Assembly (NCBI GenBank): GCA_964020155.1 | Contig: OZ026549.1 | Location: forward strand, 3,147,133 to 3,211,132 | Length of the DNA stretch: 64,000 nt | Direction of reading: 5' to 3' | Origin: Chondrilla cf. caribensis | Lineage: Eukaryota; Porifera; Demospongiae; Chondrillida; Chondrillidae | Shown here: positions 14,897 to 26,410 of the stretch, piece after piece | How positions within the stretch are numbered: the first letter of the stretch is position 1 | Layout: the number at the start of each line of letters is the position of its first letter | The notes under the pieces: generated by a model | Seen by the model: only the letters and a program-made list of their open reading frames with translations | Databases searched by the model: none | Told to the model about the DNA's origin: nothing | Program-made: the position numbers and the translations under genes

Positions 14897-15725
14897 TGAG
14901 TTATCTTACTCTGCTTGCACTCCGATGGATCACTGGATTTACGTGAAAGTTACCGTGCACCTAAAGTAGATATCCACCCTTCATGACCAGTTCGAAAATT
15001 GAATATAGCACCATACCATCAGATAGCAGAATCGTTTCTGTAATAACTTTTGTAAAGTGTGGGAAAATGGCTTCAGGGTAACTTGGAACACTCCGAAAAC
15101 TCGCCATAAAATCATCACAGGAGCTCCAAACGATGACCGGGCATACAATAATGCTTTAGAAGAACTCAAATGGTATAACAACACTATACTATACTCTATC
15201 ATACATAAAGCTCAGTTTAAAAAAGCCATATCACATAGGGTACATCTCAGCGTGGAGCAGGCTGTTCAAGAGCAAATGGAACAGATCCAAGGTTGTCTTT
15301 GCCTGGACAGCAAATCTAGGTCAGTACATGCAAGATGATACCACTCCTGGCATTCATCACAACCACCCAGTCTGCGTCTTTTTCTTCATTGCCATATTCT
15401 TGGCCCTCGTGAATGACTATTTTCGAGTTTGTTGTTGAAAACGGGATTGCTGCTATCCTCAACCAAGAATGCTATTGAAAATAACTAGGTTTCTGTTGAA
15501 AAAATTTTTAAGCTCATGTTTTATCTGCATTTGTTCACTTTTTGATTGATAACTTCCTCTGGGATATGCGAATAGTCGTGAAACTATCAATGTAATTTTA
15601 CCTCATACTACCATCATGTGTGGTAAACTTTAACCAAAAGTTGGTAAATGTTTGGCAGAATAAGATTAAGTACAATGAAAAGTGTTCCAAGTTACCCCAT
15701 GTTCCAAGTTACCCCGCTTTACCCT
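14897..15725. other. Junction segment with decayed TE-like DNA
   Basis: This stretch is absent from the other copies of the flanking blocks. It contains GGGTAACTTGGAACA near 15078 and two tandem inverted copies, GTTCCAAGTTACCCC, near 15690-15720. These look like terminal or subterminal repeats of a DNA transposon. The right edge at about 15725 is where shared sequence resumes. A zinc-finger remnant lies inside on the minus strand. Confidence 0.45.
15266..15420 (-). pseudogene. PHD-finger-like C-terminal remnant, probably from a transposase
   Basis: On the minus strand one frame reads CDECQEWYHLACTDL, then PWICSICS and a stop at 15266-15268. This is the second half of a PHD-type zinc finger. 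The preceding residues (YGNEEKDADW) are in another frame, so there is a frameshift near 15365. Such fingers close many invertebrate DDE transposases, and the flanking GGGTAACTTGGAACA-type repeats fit that origin. The first zinc ligands were not found. This is a decayed fragment. Confidence 0.45.
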
Positions 15726-16713
15726 ATAGATATAATAATATAATTAAAAAATACATACAATATATGGACACAAACAAACAATACTTATCCTTGTGTGAAG
15801 CTATAAGCTCTAAGGGTACAGTAAATTTTTCATTGTACTGTACAATGACCTTAAAATAATATTATGTAAACAAATTTGAATGAGTGCATCTGCAGCTGAA
15901 ACCCATTTTGCTGTCAATAATTGCATCTGATTTCTTCATGTCTTTGTCATCTGGTGGCCATTAAACTAACTTCGCCAACAGAAGTACGTTGGTTTCAATA
16001 ACAAGCACTGTTACTGTTCATACAAGCTTGTATAGATGACAATAGTGGACATTTAGCAACACAATAGCAACAATTGGTGATTAGGGAAGGAAACATCTCT
16101 TTTCATTTGAAATGTTCAACCACTGATAGGCTCCAATCTCTAGCAATAAACCAGTTACTATCTGCATGGCTCCTATTATGTAACAAATATGGTGTCTGAT
16201 GCACAGGGCTGTGAAGCAACTGAGGGGTGAGTACCTGTTGTTAACTAAGTGAATTTACATAGAAACCGATACACACACAAAAGAAACCGAGCATTTTCAT
16301 AGTGAAAACATTACAGTCAACTTGGAACAGAAAGTGAGTAGCCTGATAACAAACCATTTTCAGTACCCGAAGAGCCATTATAATAGGTTTTGCTTCATAC
16401 AGTTGCAGTAAACAATGAATTGATTCATTCCATACACCACAATTAAGGACTATGGACTTTGGGCTACACAAAAGAAATGAAATTTGCTCGATCCACAAAC
16501 CGTCCCTCCCTTTAACTTGATAGCACCCATTGGTATTTCACTTGTACACATCCCATTCCTACCCAAATATAAAAATACAATTTTTACATTGGACATATAA
16601 TCGAATGTATAGGAGTTAAACTGTTAATTGTTTGACTGTGTTATTACATGTCTAATACCACCACATGCATCTCTGAATATATGTAATAGCTAAAGTACCT
16701 CTCAGGAAGATGC
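15726..16713. repeat. Duplicated intergenic block T, copy 1 of about 5
   Basis: Matches about 17270-17880, 22560-23130, 44655-45580 and 56270-57225 (for example around TGAAGCTATAAGCTCTAAGG and the CATACAAGCTTGTATAGATGA segment). Copies differ by small indels. No conserved open frame and no gene recognised. Confidence 0.7.
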
Positions 16714-16757
16714 AGCGGATATACAGACACCTTTGCAAAGGTGTCTGTATATCCGCT
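16714..16757. repeat. Hairpin palindrome 2, perfect 22+22 bp without loop
   Basis: AGCGGATATACAGACACC is followed by TTTGCAAA and then the exact reverse complement, giving a 44-bp perfect palindrome. Its outer AGCGGATATA matches the inner part of hairpin 1, but the centre is new. It occupies the paralogous position. Confidence 0.9.
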
Positions 16758-19290
16758 TTAGTTATTTATGTGGTATGTTGTGTCAATAATTTACTATTAA
16801 CTTCGAAAGCGCACCAGCAATGATTAGTAGACATATGAATAGGAAATAACCATTTATCCCACCTCGAATGGAGTGTGCGCACATCATGAATGTGTGCTCT
16901 GCTGTTTCTTTGAGGGCACCCACATAACATAACAAATGTACTCTATAAATATAGTAAATTAAAGTATACTCGAATCCGCTCTAGCTTTGAAGCCACTTTT
17001 ACTTTGACTTAAAATAGGAATATACAAATGACAACATACATTAAAAAATCATCTTCTCTAGAAAGTACTATCTTCATTATAATCGATTCACTGAGTTGAA
17101 ATCAATAAACCACATGTACATAAACATGTTCAGAGGTCACTTGTGCCACTGTACTGACCTTTTTCAATGCCCATGCAGTGAAGATGGTGACATTCACCTA
17201 TCTCTGATTCAGTCACTTGTGTGATATACATATACTATATAAACAATAAATAAATAGATACTGTATATGGAGGAAATTGAGTGTATTAATAAGTACAGTA
17301 AAAACATTACTGTATTAAACAAACAATACTTATCGTCATATGAAGCTACAAGCTCTAAGGGTACAGTAAATTCTTTACTGTAGTGTACAATGACCTTGAA
17401 ATATGCAAACAAATATGAATCTGTGCATCTTCAGCTGAAACCCATATTTGCTATGTATAATTGTGGCTGTTCCTTCAAATCATTCTCATCTAGTGGCCAT
17501 TAAACTAACTTCGCCAACAGAAGTACCTTGGTTTCTATAACAAGCACAGTTACTGTTCATACAAGCTTGTATAGATGACGTTAGTGGACATTTAGCAACA
17601 CAATAGCAACAAAGCCTGATTAGGAAAGGAAACAGAAGCTCTTTTTGTATTTAAAACTTCAAACTACTGTAGATAACCGCCAGTCTCTGATAATGACCCA
17701 ATTACTATGTGGCTTCTATTATGTACAGAATATTATTGTGATGAGCGGGGCGTGAAGCAACTGAGGGATGAGTACCTGGTGACAACTAGGTGAATCTAAA
17801 TTGAAACGAATACACACACAACAGTATAATTTATATTATATTCGAACTGAAAATACTATAGTTCACATGAAATAAAGGGTGGGTAACCTGAATTGGTAAC
17901 AAAGGTACATTACTATGTGAAACACATAATACGGGAATTGTTACACACATCTAAAAAAGAATGTGGGGAGAGGTCTCCATCAAAACAATGGTGTGACGTT
18001 TATAGTAGCATGCATATGGTGCTAACTAAAGAATCTGGATGTTTCACTGTTTCAGGAAATTTCAAGTCAGCCATTCCGAAGTCCATAGTTTGTAGCCCGT
18101 GGATGTACTCAGACTATTGTTCACCATATGCAATTATCATTGTATTATATACTCTACACTCGTGCAATTCATTACATGATTGATGAGAACTGCAAAGTGA
18201 CACTCTGTACATCAATACATATGAACTGTAGCATAGTGCAGTGATATCACACCGAGCATTGAGTATGAGTTAGTGATGTATATACAGTAACTGCACATGC
18301 ATGCATACATAGGGTATACTAATAGTAGTTTATTGACAACTTTACTTAACACCACATTTGGTGAGGTGTGACATAAGACACAGGGACTACACATCTGTCT
18401 ATAGACTTCAAACACAGGGACTGGTCCTAACAAAGTCCATATTATACAAATACAGACATCCACTGGAGGGAGTAGGAGAAAAGATAAACAAACGAACAAA
18501 CACAGACAAGATCATGTTGTCATGGAGTTGCTCACTTTAGTAGCATTGTTACAGATATAATTGCATACACTTGTATACACAGAATAAATTCATATACAAA
18601 ATTCCAGCAAAGTCATTAAATACAAGTGTAAGATGGAATTAATTCACAGCACAAACATGCATCAAAGAAAAGGAAGCCAAGTGAGAATTAATAATCTGAA
18701 TTCACACTAAGACAATTTTATGGCTTGACATATAGGATGTTATTTTATAAGGATTAGATAGAAATGTGTAATTTCCTTCAGAATGATATGGTTTACATCT
18801 AATAATACACAAAAATTGAGCTGTTAACAACATGAATAGCAAATAGAGAGTAGTAGATTCATTATCTGTCAGACCAACTATAGTACTGTCAATACCCTAG
18901 ATCAAGCTGTATATCACTAAGAAGTAAATCATTAACTACAGGTTGACAAGTTCCAATTCAGACAGTTAATATTATCAATAATTATAATAGTAATACCATT
19001 TAATATCAGACATTGTGTTATCTTTATCTTTTATCAACGGATATCACAGAAATGTGTACAGAAACATTTCTCAACTGTGGTTGATGCCATGTCGAAATCA
19101 ACCTGGTGTCACACATCCAAGCCAGAAGAAATGAAATCATGGTATCAAGATCATGTAGACTAAGTCTATTCTGAAAAGAAAAACTCAATGTTTCTATGAC
19201 CAAAGAAAGTACTAGCTAACTTGTAGGTATTCATGTAGACACAATGGAACCTCCTTATATGGAATGATAAAGACCACAATGAATCTAAAA
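16758..19290. repeat. Mosaic of duplicated intergenic blocks, no gene seen
   Basis: In order: a segment shared with 45650-46010; block T copy 2 (about 17270-17880); the intergenic block shared with 13680 and 23210 (about 17990-18700); then the segment leading to the signal-peptide exon, shared with 23890, 46030 and 57290. Open frames present are not conserved among copies. Confidence 0.6.
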
Positions 19291-19291
19291 G
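19284..19291 (+). promoter_or_regulatory. Altered TATA box of the orphan 5' copy
   Basis: Reads TCTAAAAG where the three other paralogous promoters read TATAAAAG (26403, 46248, 57548), about 130 bases before the signal-peptide ATG. The change would be expected to weaken the promoter. Confidence 0.5.
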
Positions 19292-19413
19292 TGCATGCAG
19301 CTATTTATTACTCAGGTGAAGGAATATTCCAGTGAATACACCCCTGGTACTTTGCTGAGCAGTGTGAGTAAATATTCAGCTTCTGTGCCAACTGAGATAT
19401 ACACAGAAGGGAG

Positions 19414-19483
19414 ATGGGGAAGATTGGAAAAGTCTACTTGATGAGTATTCTACTCTGTATCATTTCTTCAGCTGCCATTTCAG
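19414..19483 (+). pseudogene. Orphan receptor signal-peptide exon
   Basis: ATG followed by MGKIGKVYLMSILLCIISS and AAIS, then a phase-1 donor (TCAG|GTGATT). It is the same exon as in B, C and D. The paralogous intron-1 block follows up to about 20420, where a MITE is inserted. No 35-codon exon or Ig exon follows before the next signal-peptide exon at 26533. It is either a partial duplication or, less likely, an alternative first exon of B 7 kb away. Confidence 0.65.
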
Positions 19484-20426
19484 GTGATTTCAAGTCTCTT
19501 GTTACACTAATATTTTGAGGTACTGTTTAGGAAGGACGGCAATAAATTTATTAAGCACATGGGACTATACTGTTGGCATTATTTCTTACTATTGTTTAGC
19601 AATCATAACCGCCTAAGGTTTGACAACAGTGAACCGATTAGCAAACACTACGACTACATTCCCTGACGCTCTATTGAGTTACACAAAAAGCCGGACTGGG
19701 TATAAGGTTACCCTATTGTGCGGCATTGATCTTTTACAGTTCGTAAACGAATGTCGTTTCACGAGGCCGTCGGTAAAATTGAATGTAACCAGATAAGTAT
19801 GACATTCATACGTTTGGTGTACAGACCAAAGAAGATTAATACAAGGAGAGTTTGATTCCACGATTATTCCATCATAGCGTCGTTAAGGTAAACGCGCCTT
19901 ATTTCGAGCAGTGCCTAATTCCCAACAACTGGTCTCTCACCGTGCTATTTTCAAGAAACTATCATTTACAGCTCATAATCTTTACACACCAGGTAAGACA
20001 CAAAATTCTTTAGTCTGATCATTATTGACTGGATTACGTGGAAAATGGACATGTGCGGAATTACCGACTGTTTGAAATTACCACCGCCTTCCTCATACTA
20101 TACGTTTAGGCAATGACACTCATATTCCAGTACGAGATAATGCAGTGCACAGGTACAGACAGAGTTCATCTTTATGTATGCCGTAAGAGTTACCCCCTCA
20201 CTCACCTGCATGATATACGGCTGTACTGGGTATAGTGGCCGTCGTCTTATTATCGATTATTACGATGAAATCGAACGGCGAATTCGCTCCATCTCGTTTA
20301 CGCCACAGTGGTTTATAATTAGCTACCCTTGTGTATGGTTTCACCATATCACACCATTATCTATCATAAGCCATAAAGGTTCACCAACATTGGCAAGGCA
20401 ACAACTCAACAATGTGCAATCAATGT
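19484..20426. repeat. Intron-1 type block, copy 1 of 4 (also 26609-27530, 46451-47340, 57752-58770)
   Basis: The four copies follow each signal-peptide exon and share unusually conserved stretches, for example GAGAGTTTGATTCCACGATT and GTACAGACAGAGTTCATCTT. Frames through them are broken differently in each copy, so they are not coding. Conservation may simply reflect recent duplication, or an intronic regulatory element. Confidence 0.6.
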
Positions 20427-21012
20427 TACCGTATTTGTTCTAATTTTTCGTCAGAGCAAGGTTGAATTCGAGGAAAAACCTCACTTAGAGCAAGATTGGT
20501 TGCAAATTCTGACCTGACGAATAAATAAAAAAACGTGACGAATATTTAGAATTGCCGACGACTAATTGGAAAGAAATATAATGGCTGCATTTCACGGATA
20601 CCACATATAGAGTCTTGGAAGCCTAACATTGCGGATCGCGTTACTTCTGGACATCAAAACGGTACGTACGGTATGCGACTATAATATTATAATATTACAT
20701 TGAAAACGCCTAAAATCAGCCAAACGCATAAACAAATATTCTTTTCTGTATTTTATTTCCTATCAGACAATCCACACGATCGTTTTACAGTCGCTGCTTA
20801 TAGAGCAGAAGTCGACTTAGAAGTAGTGGGGCATATTCCGAAGAAAATATCACGCTGGGGGTGTGTTGACAAAGACGTCTGACTGAAATTAGAACTATAA
20901 TGACGAAAATTTAGAATGCGTCACATTTTGTCATCAAATAAAACATTTCAGAACATATCTGGAGCCAATGACGAATAATTAGGTCGACGAAAAATTAGAA
21001 CAAATACGGTAA
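20427..21012. mobile_element. MITE with terminal inverted repeats of about 26 bp (TACCGTATTTGTTCTAATTT)
   Basis: Left end TTACCGTATTTGTTC continuing to TTTTTCGTC; right end is its reverse complement, GACGAAAAA to GAACAAATACGGTAA. The paralogous locus at about 42510 lacks it. Internal TGACGAA-type subrepeats occur, and no coding capacity was recognised. Flanks show ATG on both sides, so a three-base target duplication is possible. Superfamily not assigned. Confidence 0.7.
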
Positions 21013-23209
21013 ATGTCAAAATGTGTATGTGTGTACATTTGAGTGCATGTTTTCATATGTAAGACTGCAAGCCACTACATTGAAATTCACTGAAAATTGA
21101 CATTATATACAGAATTTACTAGCACTATCCGTACACACACATATGAAAGATACTACAGTATCCTAGTACAAGAAAAACGGATGTTCAATCTGCTGAGCGC
21201 AATGTACTTTCTGGTCATGATCTAAACGGAGAGTGATAGAATTCATGAACAAATAAGGATTAGATCAGGATCCAAACATAATAACAAACCACATATTAAA
21301 CAGATACTTACAGAATAAAGATGATGATAATATATTACTAGTGCCAATAAAAGATAATATCGTTTTGCATGAATCCATATGACTGTTACAGCACTTTGCA
21401 ACAACTGTGAGTCCCATGTATTATGTATATAGATTAGGAATAAGTCAATCAATTGGGGTGAGGTATTATGGGATATACACAGGCCCAGGGAGTGTATAAT
21501 GCTCAACGTGCATTTAAAATTGAAAAACTGGCTTGTACCACAATGAACAGAGATGATCAAATACAATTCTTGCCAGTGTATGTCCTCATTGTAGAATTGT
21601 ACTCGACTTTCAATTTATAATAAAAATACTAGTCTCTTTGAACCTGAATAGTTTTCAACGTGTAACAAACAAGGAAAACATAGTATGAACAAAAATAACT
21701 GACCAAACCACTGGAAATGGAGAGGAATTCCTCAGGGGATACCTTCATCTGGATTGGGTTGGGTTTGGTATCACAAGAGAAAAATGTACATGGCTACCTT
21801 TGCCTCCTGGTTAGTTTACAAATCATAATGTAGATACATGCATGCACTGGTGGATAATATTGTTACATTGTTGAAACTATAATACATACATAGATGCAAT
21901 GATGAAGTTTTGAGCATGTATTCCATGCACAGTGTGTAACTAGGAATGTAGAATTTGAGAATCCACAGAAATTCCCTCAGTTCGTAAACATGTTTGTTCA
22001 AGCTTGAATACCCTCTGAAGAACTTTATCTACAATAATATAATTACTCTTCATTTCAGGTGATTCAGGTGAAGCTCACTAATAAGGTTGCTGTAGTGTTA
22101 TCAAATTACTTTTAATCAACTTATGTATTACTAGTTCATTTGGGAAAGGAATAAAGAATACAGTCACTATAATACAAAATGGTGTGATTGTTGAGTTGGG
22201 TTCAATTAACCAATATTTCTTGGCAGGAATTGCACACCACACATGCAATTTATCACATGCACCAATAATGGTGGAGTATTTCCACCAGTGTCTTTAAAAT
22301 TGTGGAAAATATGAAAAGAGCATATCCCTACCAACCTCCACTGATGGTGACTGCAAAACAGAATCATGCAGTTAACTTAATTAGGGGAAGCCCATGAATT
22401 GGTACATGATAATAACAAACCACATATACATAAACATGTTTGGAGGTCACTTGTGCTACTGTACTGACCTTTTCCATTGCCTATGCAGAAAGGATGTTGA
22501 CGTTCACCTATCTCTGATTCAGTCACTTGTGTGATATACATATACAGTAACTATAGAAAGAATAAATAAATTTATACTGTTTATGGACACAAACAATACT
22601 TATCATCATATGAAGCTATAAGCTCTAAGGGTGCAATAAATCTTTTATTGTACTCTACATTGACATTGAATACATAAAGAAATTTGAATGAGTGTATCTG
22701 CAGCTGAAACCCATGTTAGCTGTGAATAATTGCGGCTGTTCCTTCAAATCATAGTCATCTAGTGGCCATTAAACTAATTTCGGCAACAGATTGGTTTTGA
22801 TAACAAGCACACTGTTCATAGAAGCTTGTATAGATGACACCAATGGACATTTATCAATACAAGAGCAACAAAGGGTGATTAGAAAAGGAACCAGATTCTG
22901 AAGCTCTTTTTGTATTTAAAACTCCAAACTACTGTAGATAACTGCCAGTCACTAATAATAACCCAGTTACTATATGGCTTCTATTATGTACAAAATACTA
23001 TTGTGATGACGGGGGGAAGGCAGTGGGGAGTTGGTGTGTGTGTGTGAAGCAACTGAGGGGCAAGTCTGACAACTAAGTGAATATGGAAACTGATACACAC
23101 ACAACAGTATATTAAAACTGACACTATTATAGTTTACATGAAAAAAGTGTGGGTAACATATTTTTGCAAATAAGGCAACAAAGGTACATTACATTGTGAA
23201 ACACATAAT
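21013..23209. repeat. Duplicated intergenic blocks, no gene seen
   Basis: About 21013-22440 matches 42500-44090 and parts of 55180-56270 (for example GGGATACCTTCATCTGGATT). About 22560-23130 is another copy of block T. The frames are not conserved between copies. Confidence 0.6.
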
Positions 23210-24017
23210 ACGGGAATCTGGATGTGTTCACTGTTTCAGGAAATTTCAAGTCAGCCAGTCCAAAGTCCATAGTTCATATATACTATAATATATAGTCTGC
23301 AGTGTGTGGATTTACCATATTATGCTTAATAATACTATCATTGTACTGTGCACTCTACATTCATGCAATTCTTTACATGATTGGTGTGAACTACAAAGTA
23401 ACACTCTGTACATCCATACTTAGGAACTGTAGCATAGTGCAGTGATTTCATGAGTATTGAACAGTTAGTATGAATCTGTGATGTATGTACAGTAGCTGCA
23501 CATACTTGCATACATAGGGTTCAGTATATTATATTATGTTTATTCACATCTGCACTTAACACCACATTGGGTAAGGTGTGACATAAGACACAGGGACTAC
23601 ATATATGTCTATAGACTTCATACACAAGGACAGGTCTTATCACAGTCCATATATTACAAATACAGACATCCGGCAAAGGGAGTAGGAGACAAGATAAGCA
23701 GACAAACAAACAAACACAGACAAGATCATGTTTTCATGGAGTTGCTCACTTTAGTAGCATCGTCACACATATAATTGCGTACGTTTGTCTACACAGAATC
23801 AAGTATATTCAAAATTCCAGCAAAGTAATTAATATAAAGTGTAAGATCAAATTAATTCACAGCACAGACATGCACCAAATGAAAAGGAAGCCAGGTAAGA
23901 ATCAATAATCTGAATTGACAAGTCAATTTTATGGCTTGACATATAGGATGTCATTTTATAGGGATTAGATTAAAATTAGATTAGATTGAAATGTGTAATT
24001 TCCTTCAGAATGACATA
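23210..24017. repeat. Duplicated intergenic block, copy 3, interrupted by the pogo element
   Basis: Continues the block shared with 13680 and 17990, then the segment that leads to the signal-peptide exon. Homology with 18785-18800 is interrupted exactly at 24017/25930 by the pogo element. Confidence 0.7.
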
Positions 24018-25929
24018 CAGTGAAAACTGGTTAACACGAAGTCGCTTTACACGAATTATTGCTTAGCGCGAACAATATCCCCAGACCAGGTTATATAGTG
24101 TACTAAGAAAATCGCTTAACACGAAAAATATCTGTTAACGCGAAAGGCTGAACGTGCATCATTGACATCAATAATGACGTCAACACGCATCATTGACATC
24201 GGAATGACATCATTACATTGACACGTACAGCGCAGTTTCAAGATGGCAACTGGGAAGAAGCAACGCAGCTATTCGATTGACTTTAAGATGAAGATTTTTC
24301 AAGAGATTGATGCTGGGAACCTCTCAAAGACAGAAATTTGTAAAAAATACGACTTTCCTAGCTCCACACTGTCCACATTCTTGAAGAACAGAAGCAAAAT
24401 CGAAGAGGAGAACTCCAGCGGCAGCAGGAAGCGTATTCGGGAAGCAGCCTACTCTGATATTGACGAAGTACTGTACAGATGGTTTTTGATGGCCCGACAA
24501 AGCGCTATTCCTATCAATGGCCCTTTGATGATGGAAAAAGCAGAGAAATTCGCCAAGGATCTTGGGCACAGTGAATTTAAAGCCACAACAAGTTGGCTCC
24601 AGCGCTTTAAAGGTCGTAAAGGGATCGTTTCAAAAGTGGTTAGTGGTGAGTCAGCTGCAACTGACACTGCTGTTGTTGCCAATTGGAAATCGAAGCTCAG
24701 TGGCATGTTGGAAGGATACTCGCCGGACTGCATTTACAATGTGGATGAAACCAGACTCTTTTATAGATGCTTACCTAATCGCACTTTAACGTTCAAAGGT
24801 GAACACTGCCATGGAGGTAAAATGTCTAAAGAACGGCTGACATTGCTGCTTGGTGCTAATATGGATGGGTCGGACAAGATTGATCCACTGGTCATAGGGA
24901 AGTCAGCAAGGCCTCGATGTTTTAGAACAGCTGGGAGAATCCCTCTTCCTTATGAGTCAAATTCAACTGCGTGGATGACAGGTATGATATGGCAGCAGTG
25001 GGTCAAATCCTTCAACAGGAGAATGATACAACAAAATATGAAGGTCCTTCTCTTTGTTGACAATTGTCCTGGGCATCCCATGATGACTGGTCTCTCCAAT
25101 GTAACCATCCAGTACTTGCCACCGCAAACCACGTCCCATCTGCAACCTTGTGATCAAGGCATTATCCGGTGTTTCAAGAGACACTACCGACAGTCTCTTT
25201 TACAGCAGTACATTATGGCCATTGAAAGGAAAGAAGATTACAAACCAACAGTGTTGGATGCCATGATCCACATTCAGATTGCATGGGAGAAAGTCACTGC
25301 TGCAACCATTGCCAGCTGCTTTCGACATGCAGGGTTTGGCCATCCTGGCAGTGGAATTGATATTACACCTGAAGAAAGTGATATGGACTCTGTTGAAGAT
25401 TTAGCAAGGCATGTTTGTCAGCTTGAGGGTGTAGAGACATCCAACTGTGATGGCTATGCTGACATTGATGCAGAAGTGGCAACTTCAGGAACCCTCTCTG
25501 ATGAAGACATTGTTACGCAGTTTCAACAGGATGCGATCCAACAGAATATACAAGAAGATGAAGAGTCTGATGATGATGATGAGCCACCTCCCCTACCTTC
25601 CAAAGAAGCTGTCAGTGATGCTTTTCAGATTTTGAAGAGGCACTTTCAGTGCAGAGATCCCTACAAATTGAAAGATCTACTAGCCTTGGAGACTTCCACC
25701 ATATGGTCGAAGAAACAGACAAAATTGTCTGACTTTTTCTCCACTTCATGAATTAATAACATTGCTGTCATTGAGTTGTTATAGTTTATATTCTCATCTC
25801 TGTATATGCTGTTAAAATAATCAACTATATTGCATGAATGCCTTTCGTGTATATGGAGACCTGATAACAAGAAATACTGTTAACGAGAAGTACTTGCACC
25901 ATGGATTTCTCGTTAACCAGTTTTCACTG
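24018..25929 (+). mobile_element. Complete pogo/Tigger DNA transposon, 1912 bp
   Basis: Terminal repeats begin CAGTGAAAACTGGTTAAC on both ends and the element is flanked by TA (24016-24017 and 25930-25931). The paralogous sequence at about 18790 (GAATGATATGGTTTACATC) is an empty site that confirms both boundaries. It holds one uninterrupted transposase gene, so it is structurally autonomous. Subterminal DNA on the left has repeated ACGCGAA/ACACGAA motifs and ATTGACATC/TGACGTCA motifs. Confidence 0.95.
24243..25751 (+). CDS. Pogo/Tigger transposase, intact, with C-terminal PIP box
   Basis: 502 residues, ATG start 225 bases inside the left terminal repeat. Residues about 8-52 form a psq/CENP-B-type helix-turn-helix (YSIDFKMKIFQEI...TEICKKY), followed by a second CENP-B-like helical DNA-binding part to about 130. 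The DDE catalytic domain carries D168 (NVDET), D273 (FVDNCPGHP) and D304 (PCDQG); the last two are separated by 30 residues, as in pogo-type enzymes. An acidic stretch (EESDDDDE) lies at 440-447. The C-terminus has QTKLSDFF at 492-499, a canonical PCNA-interacting box as known from Drosophila pogo. It cuts and pastes the surrounding element. All features needed for activity are present by eye. Confidence 0.95.
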   Translation: MATGKKQRSYSIDFKMKIFQEIDAGNLSKTEICKKYDFPSSTLSTFLKNRSKIEEENSSGSRKRIREAAYSDIDEVLYRWFLMARQSAIPINGPLMMEKAEKFAKDLGHSEFKATTSWLQRFKGRKGIVSKVVSGESAATDTAVVANWKSKLSGMLEGYSPDCIYNVDETRLFYRCLPNRTLTFKGEHCHGGKMSKERLTLLLGANMDGSDKIDPLVIGKSARPRCFRTAGRIPLPYESNSTAWMTGMIWQQWVKSFNRRMIQQNMKVLLFVDNCPGHPMMTGLSNVTIQYLPPQTTSHLQPCDQGIIRCFKRHYRQSLLQQYIMAIERKEDYKPTVLDAMIHIQIAWEKVTAATIASCFRHAGFGHPGSGIDITPEESDMDSVEDLARHVCQLEGVETSNCDGYADIDAEVATSGTLSDEDIVTQFQQDAIQQNIQEDEESDDDDEPPPLPSKEAVSDAFQILKRHFQCRDPYKLKDLLALETSTIWSKKQTKLSDFFSTS

Positions 25930-26402
25930 TAGTTTATTTCTAATAGTACACAAAAATTGAGCTGTTAACAACATGAATAGCAAATAGTGAGTAGTAGATT
26001 CATTATCTGTCAGACCAACCATAGTACTGTCAATACGCTAGATCAAGCTGTAGTTCAGAAGTAACCCATTAACTATAGGTTGGCAAGTTCCTATTCAGAG
26101 AGTAAATATTATAATATCAATATAATATACTATTTAATATCAGACATTGTGTTATCTTTCAAGTAGAATTTCAACTGATATGAAAGAACTGTGTACAAAA
26201 ACATTTCTCAACTGTGGTTGAAGCTATGGTGAAATCAACCTGGAGACAGACACCTAAGCCAGAAGAAATGAACTTGATGATCATGATATCTCAAATGAAA
26301 AACTCAATGTTTCTATGACCAAAGGAAGTACTAGCTGACTTGTAGGTGTTCATATGAACACGATGGGACCACCTTATATGGAATGGTGAAGGCCACAATG
26401 AA
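25930..26402. repeat. 5' flank block of receptor B
   Basis: Resumes the duplicated block shared with 18800-19283, 46030-46247 and 57290-57547 directly after the pogo element. No gene recognised. Confidence 0.6.
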
Positions 26403-26410
26403 TATAAAAG
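26403..26410 (+). promoter_or_regulatory. TATA box of receptor B
   Basis: TATAAAAG lies 123 bases before the signal-peptide ATG, at the paralogous place in C and D. Sequence around it (GGAACCACCTTATATGGAATG and TGCATGCAGC) is conserved among copies, consistent with a shared core promoter. Confidence 0.6.

Noticed and set aside
15057..15338. 93-residue plus-strand frame (TWNTPKTRHK...)
   Set aside because: Its end overlaps the minus-strand PHD-like finger, which has far more recognisable content. No motif was found on the plus strand.
20174..20443. Frame with IYGCTGYSGR resembling a dinucleotide-binding dehydrogenase start
   Set aside because: The motif lies in a duplicated intron block. It is interrupted in the 27130 and 46950 copies, has no further domain, and is best read as coincidence.
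24140..24240. TGACGTCA-like motifs upstream of the pogo transposase as a host promoter
   Set aside because: They lie inside the transposon and similar motifs occur in the unrelated THAP element; nothing ties them to the receptor genes.
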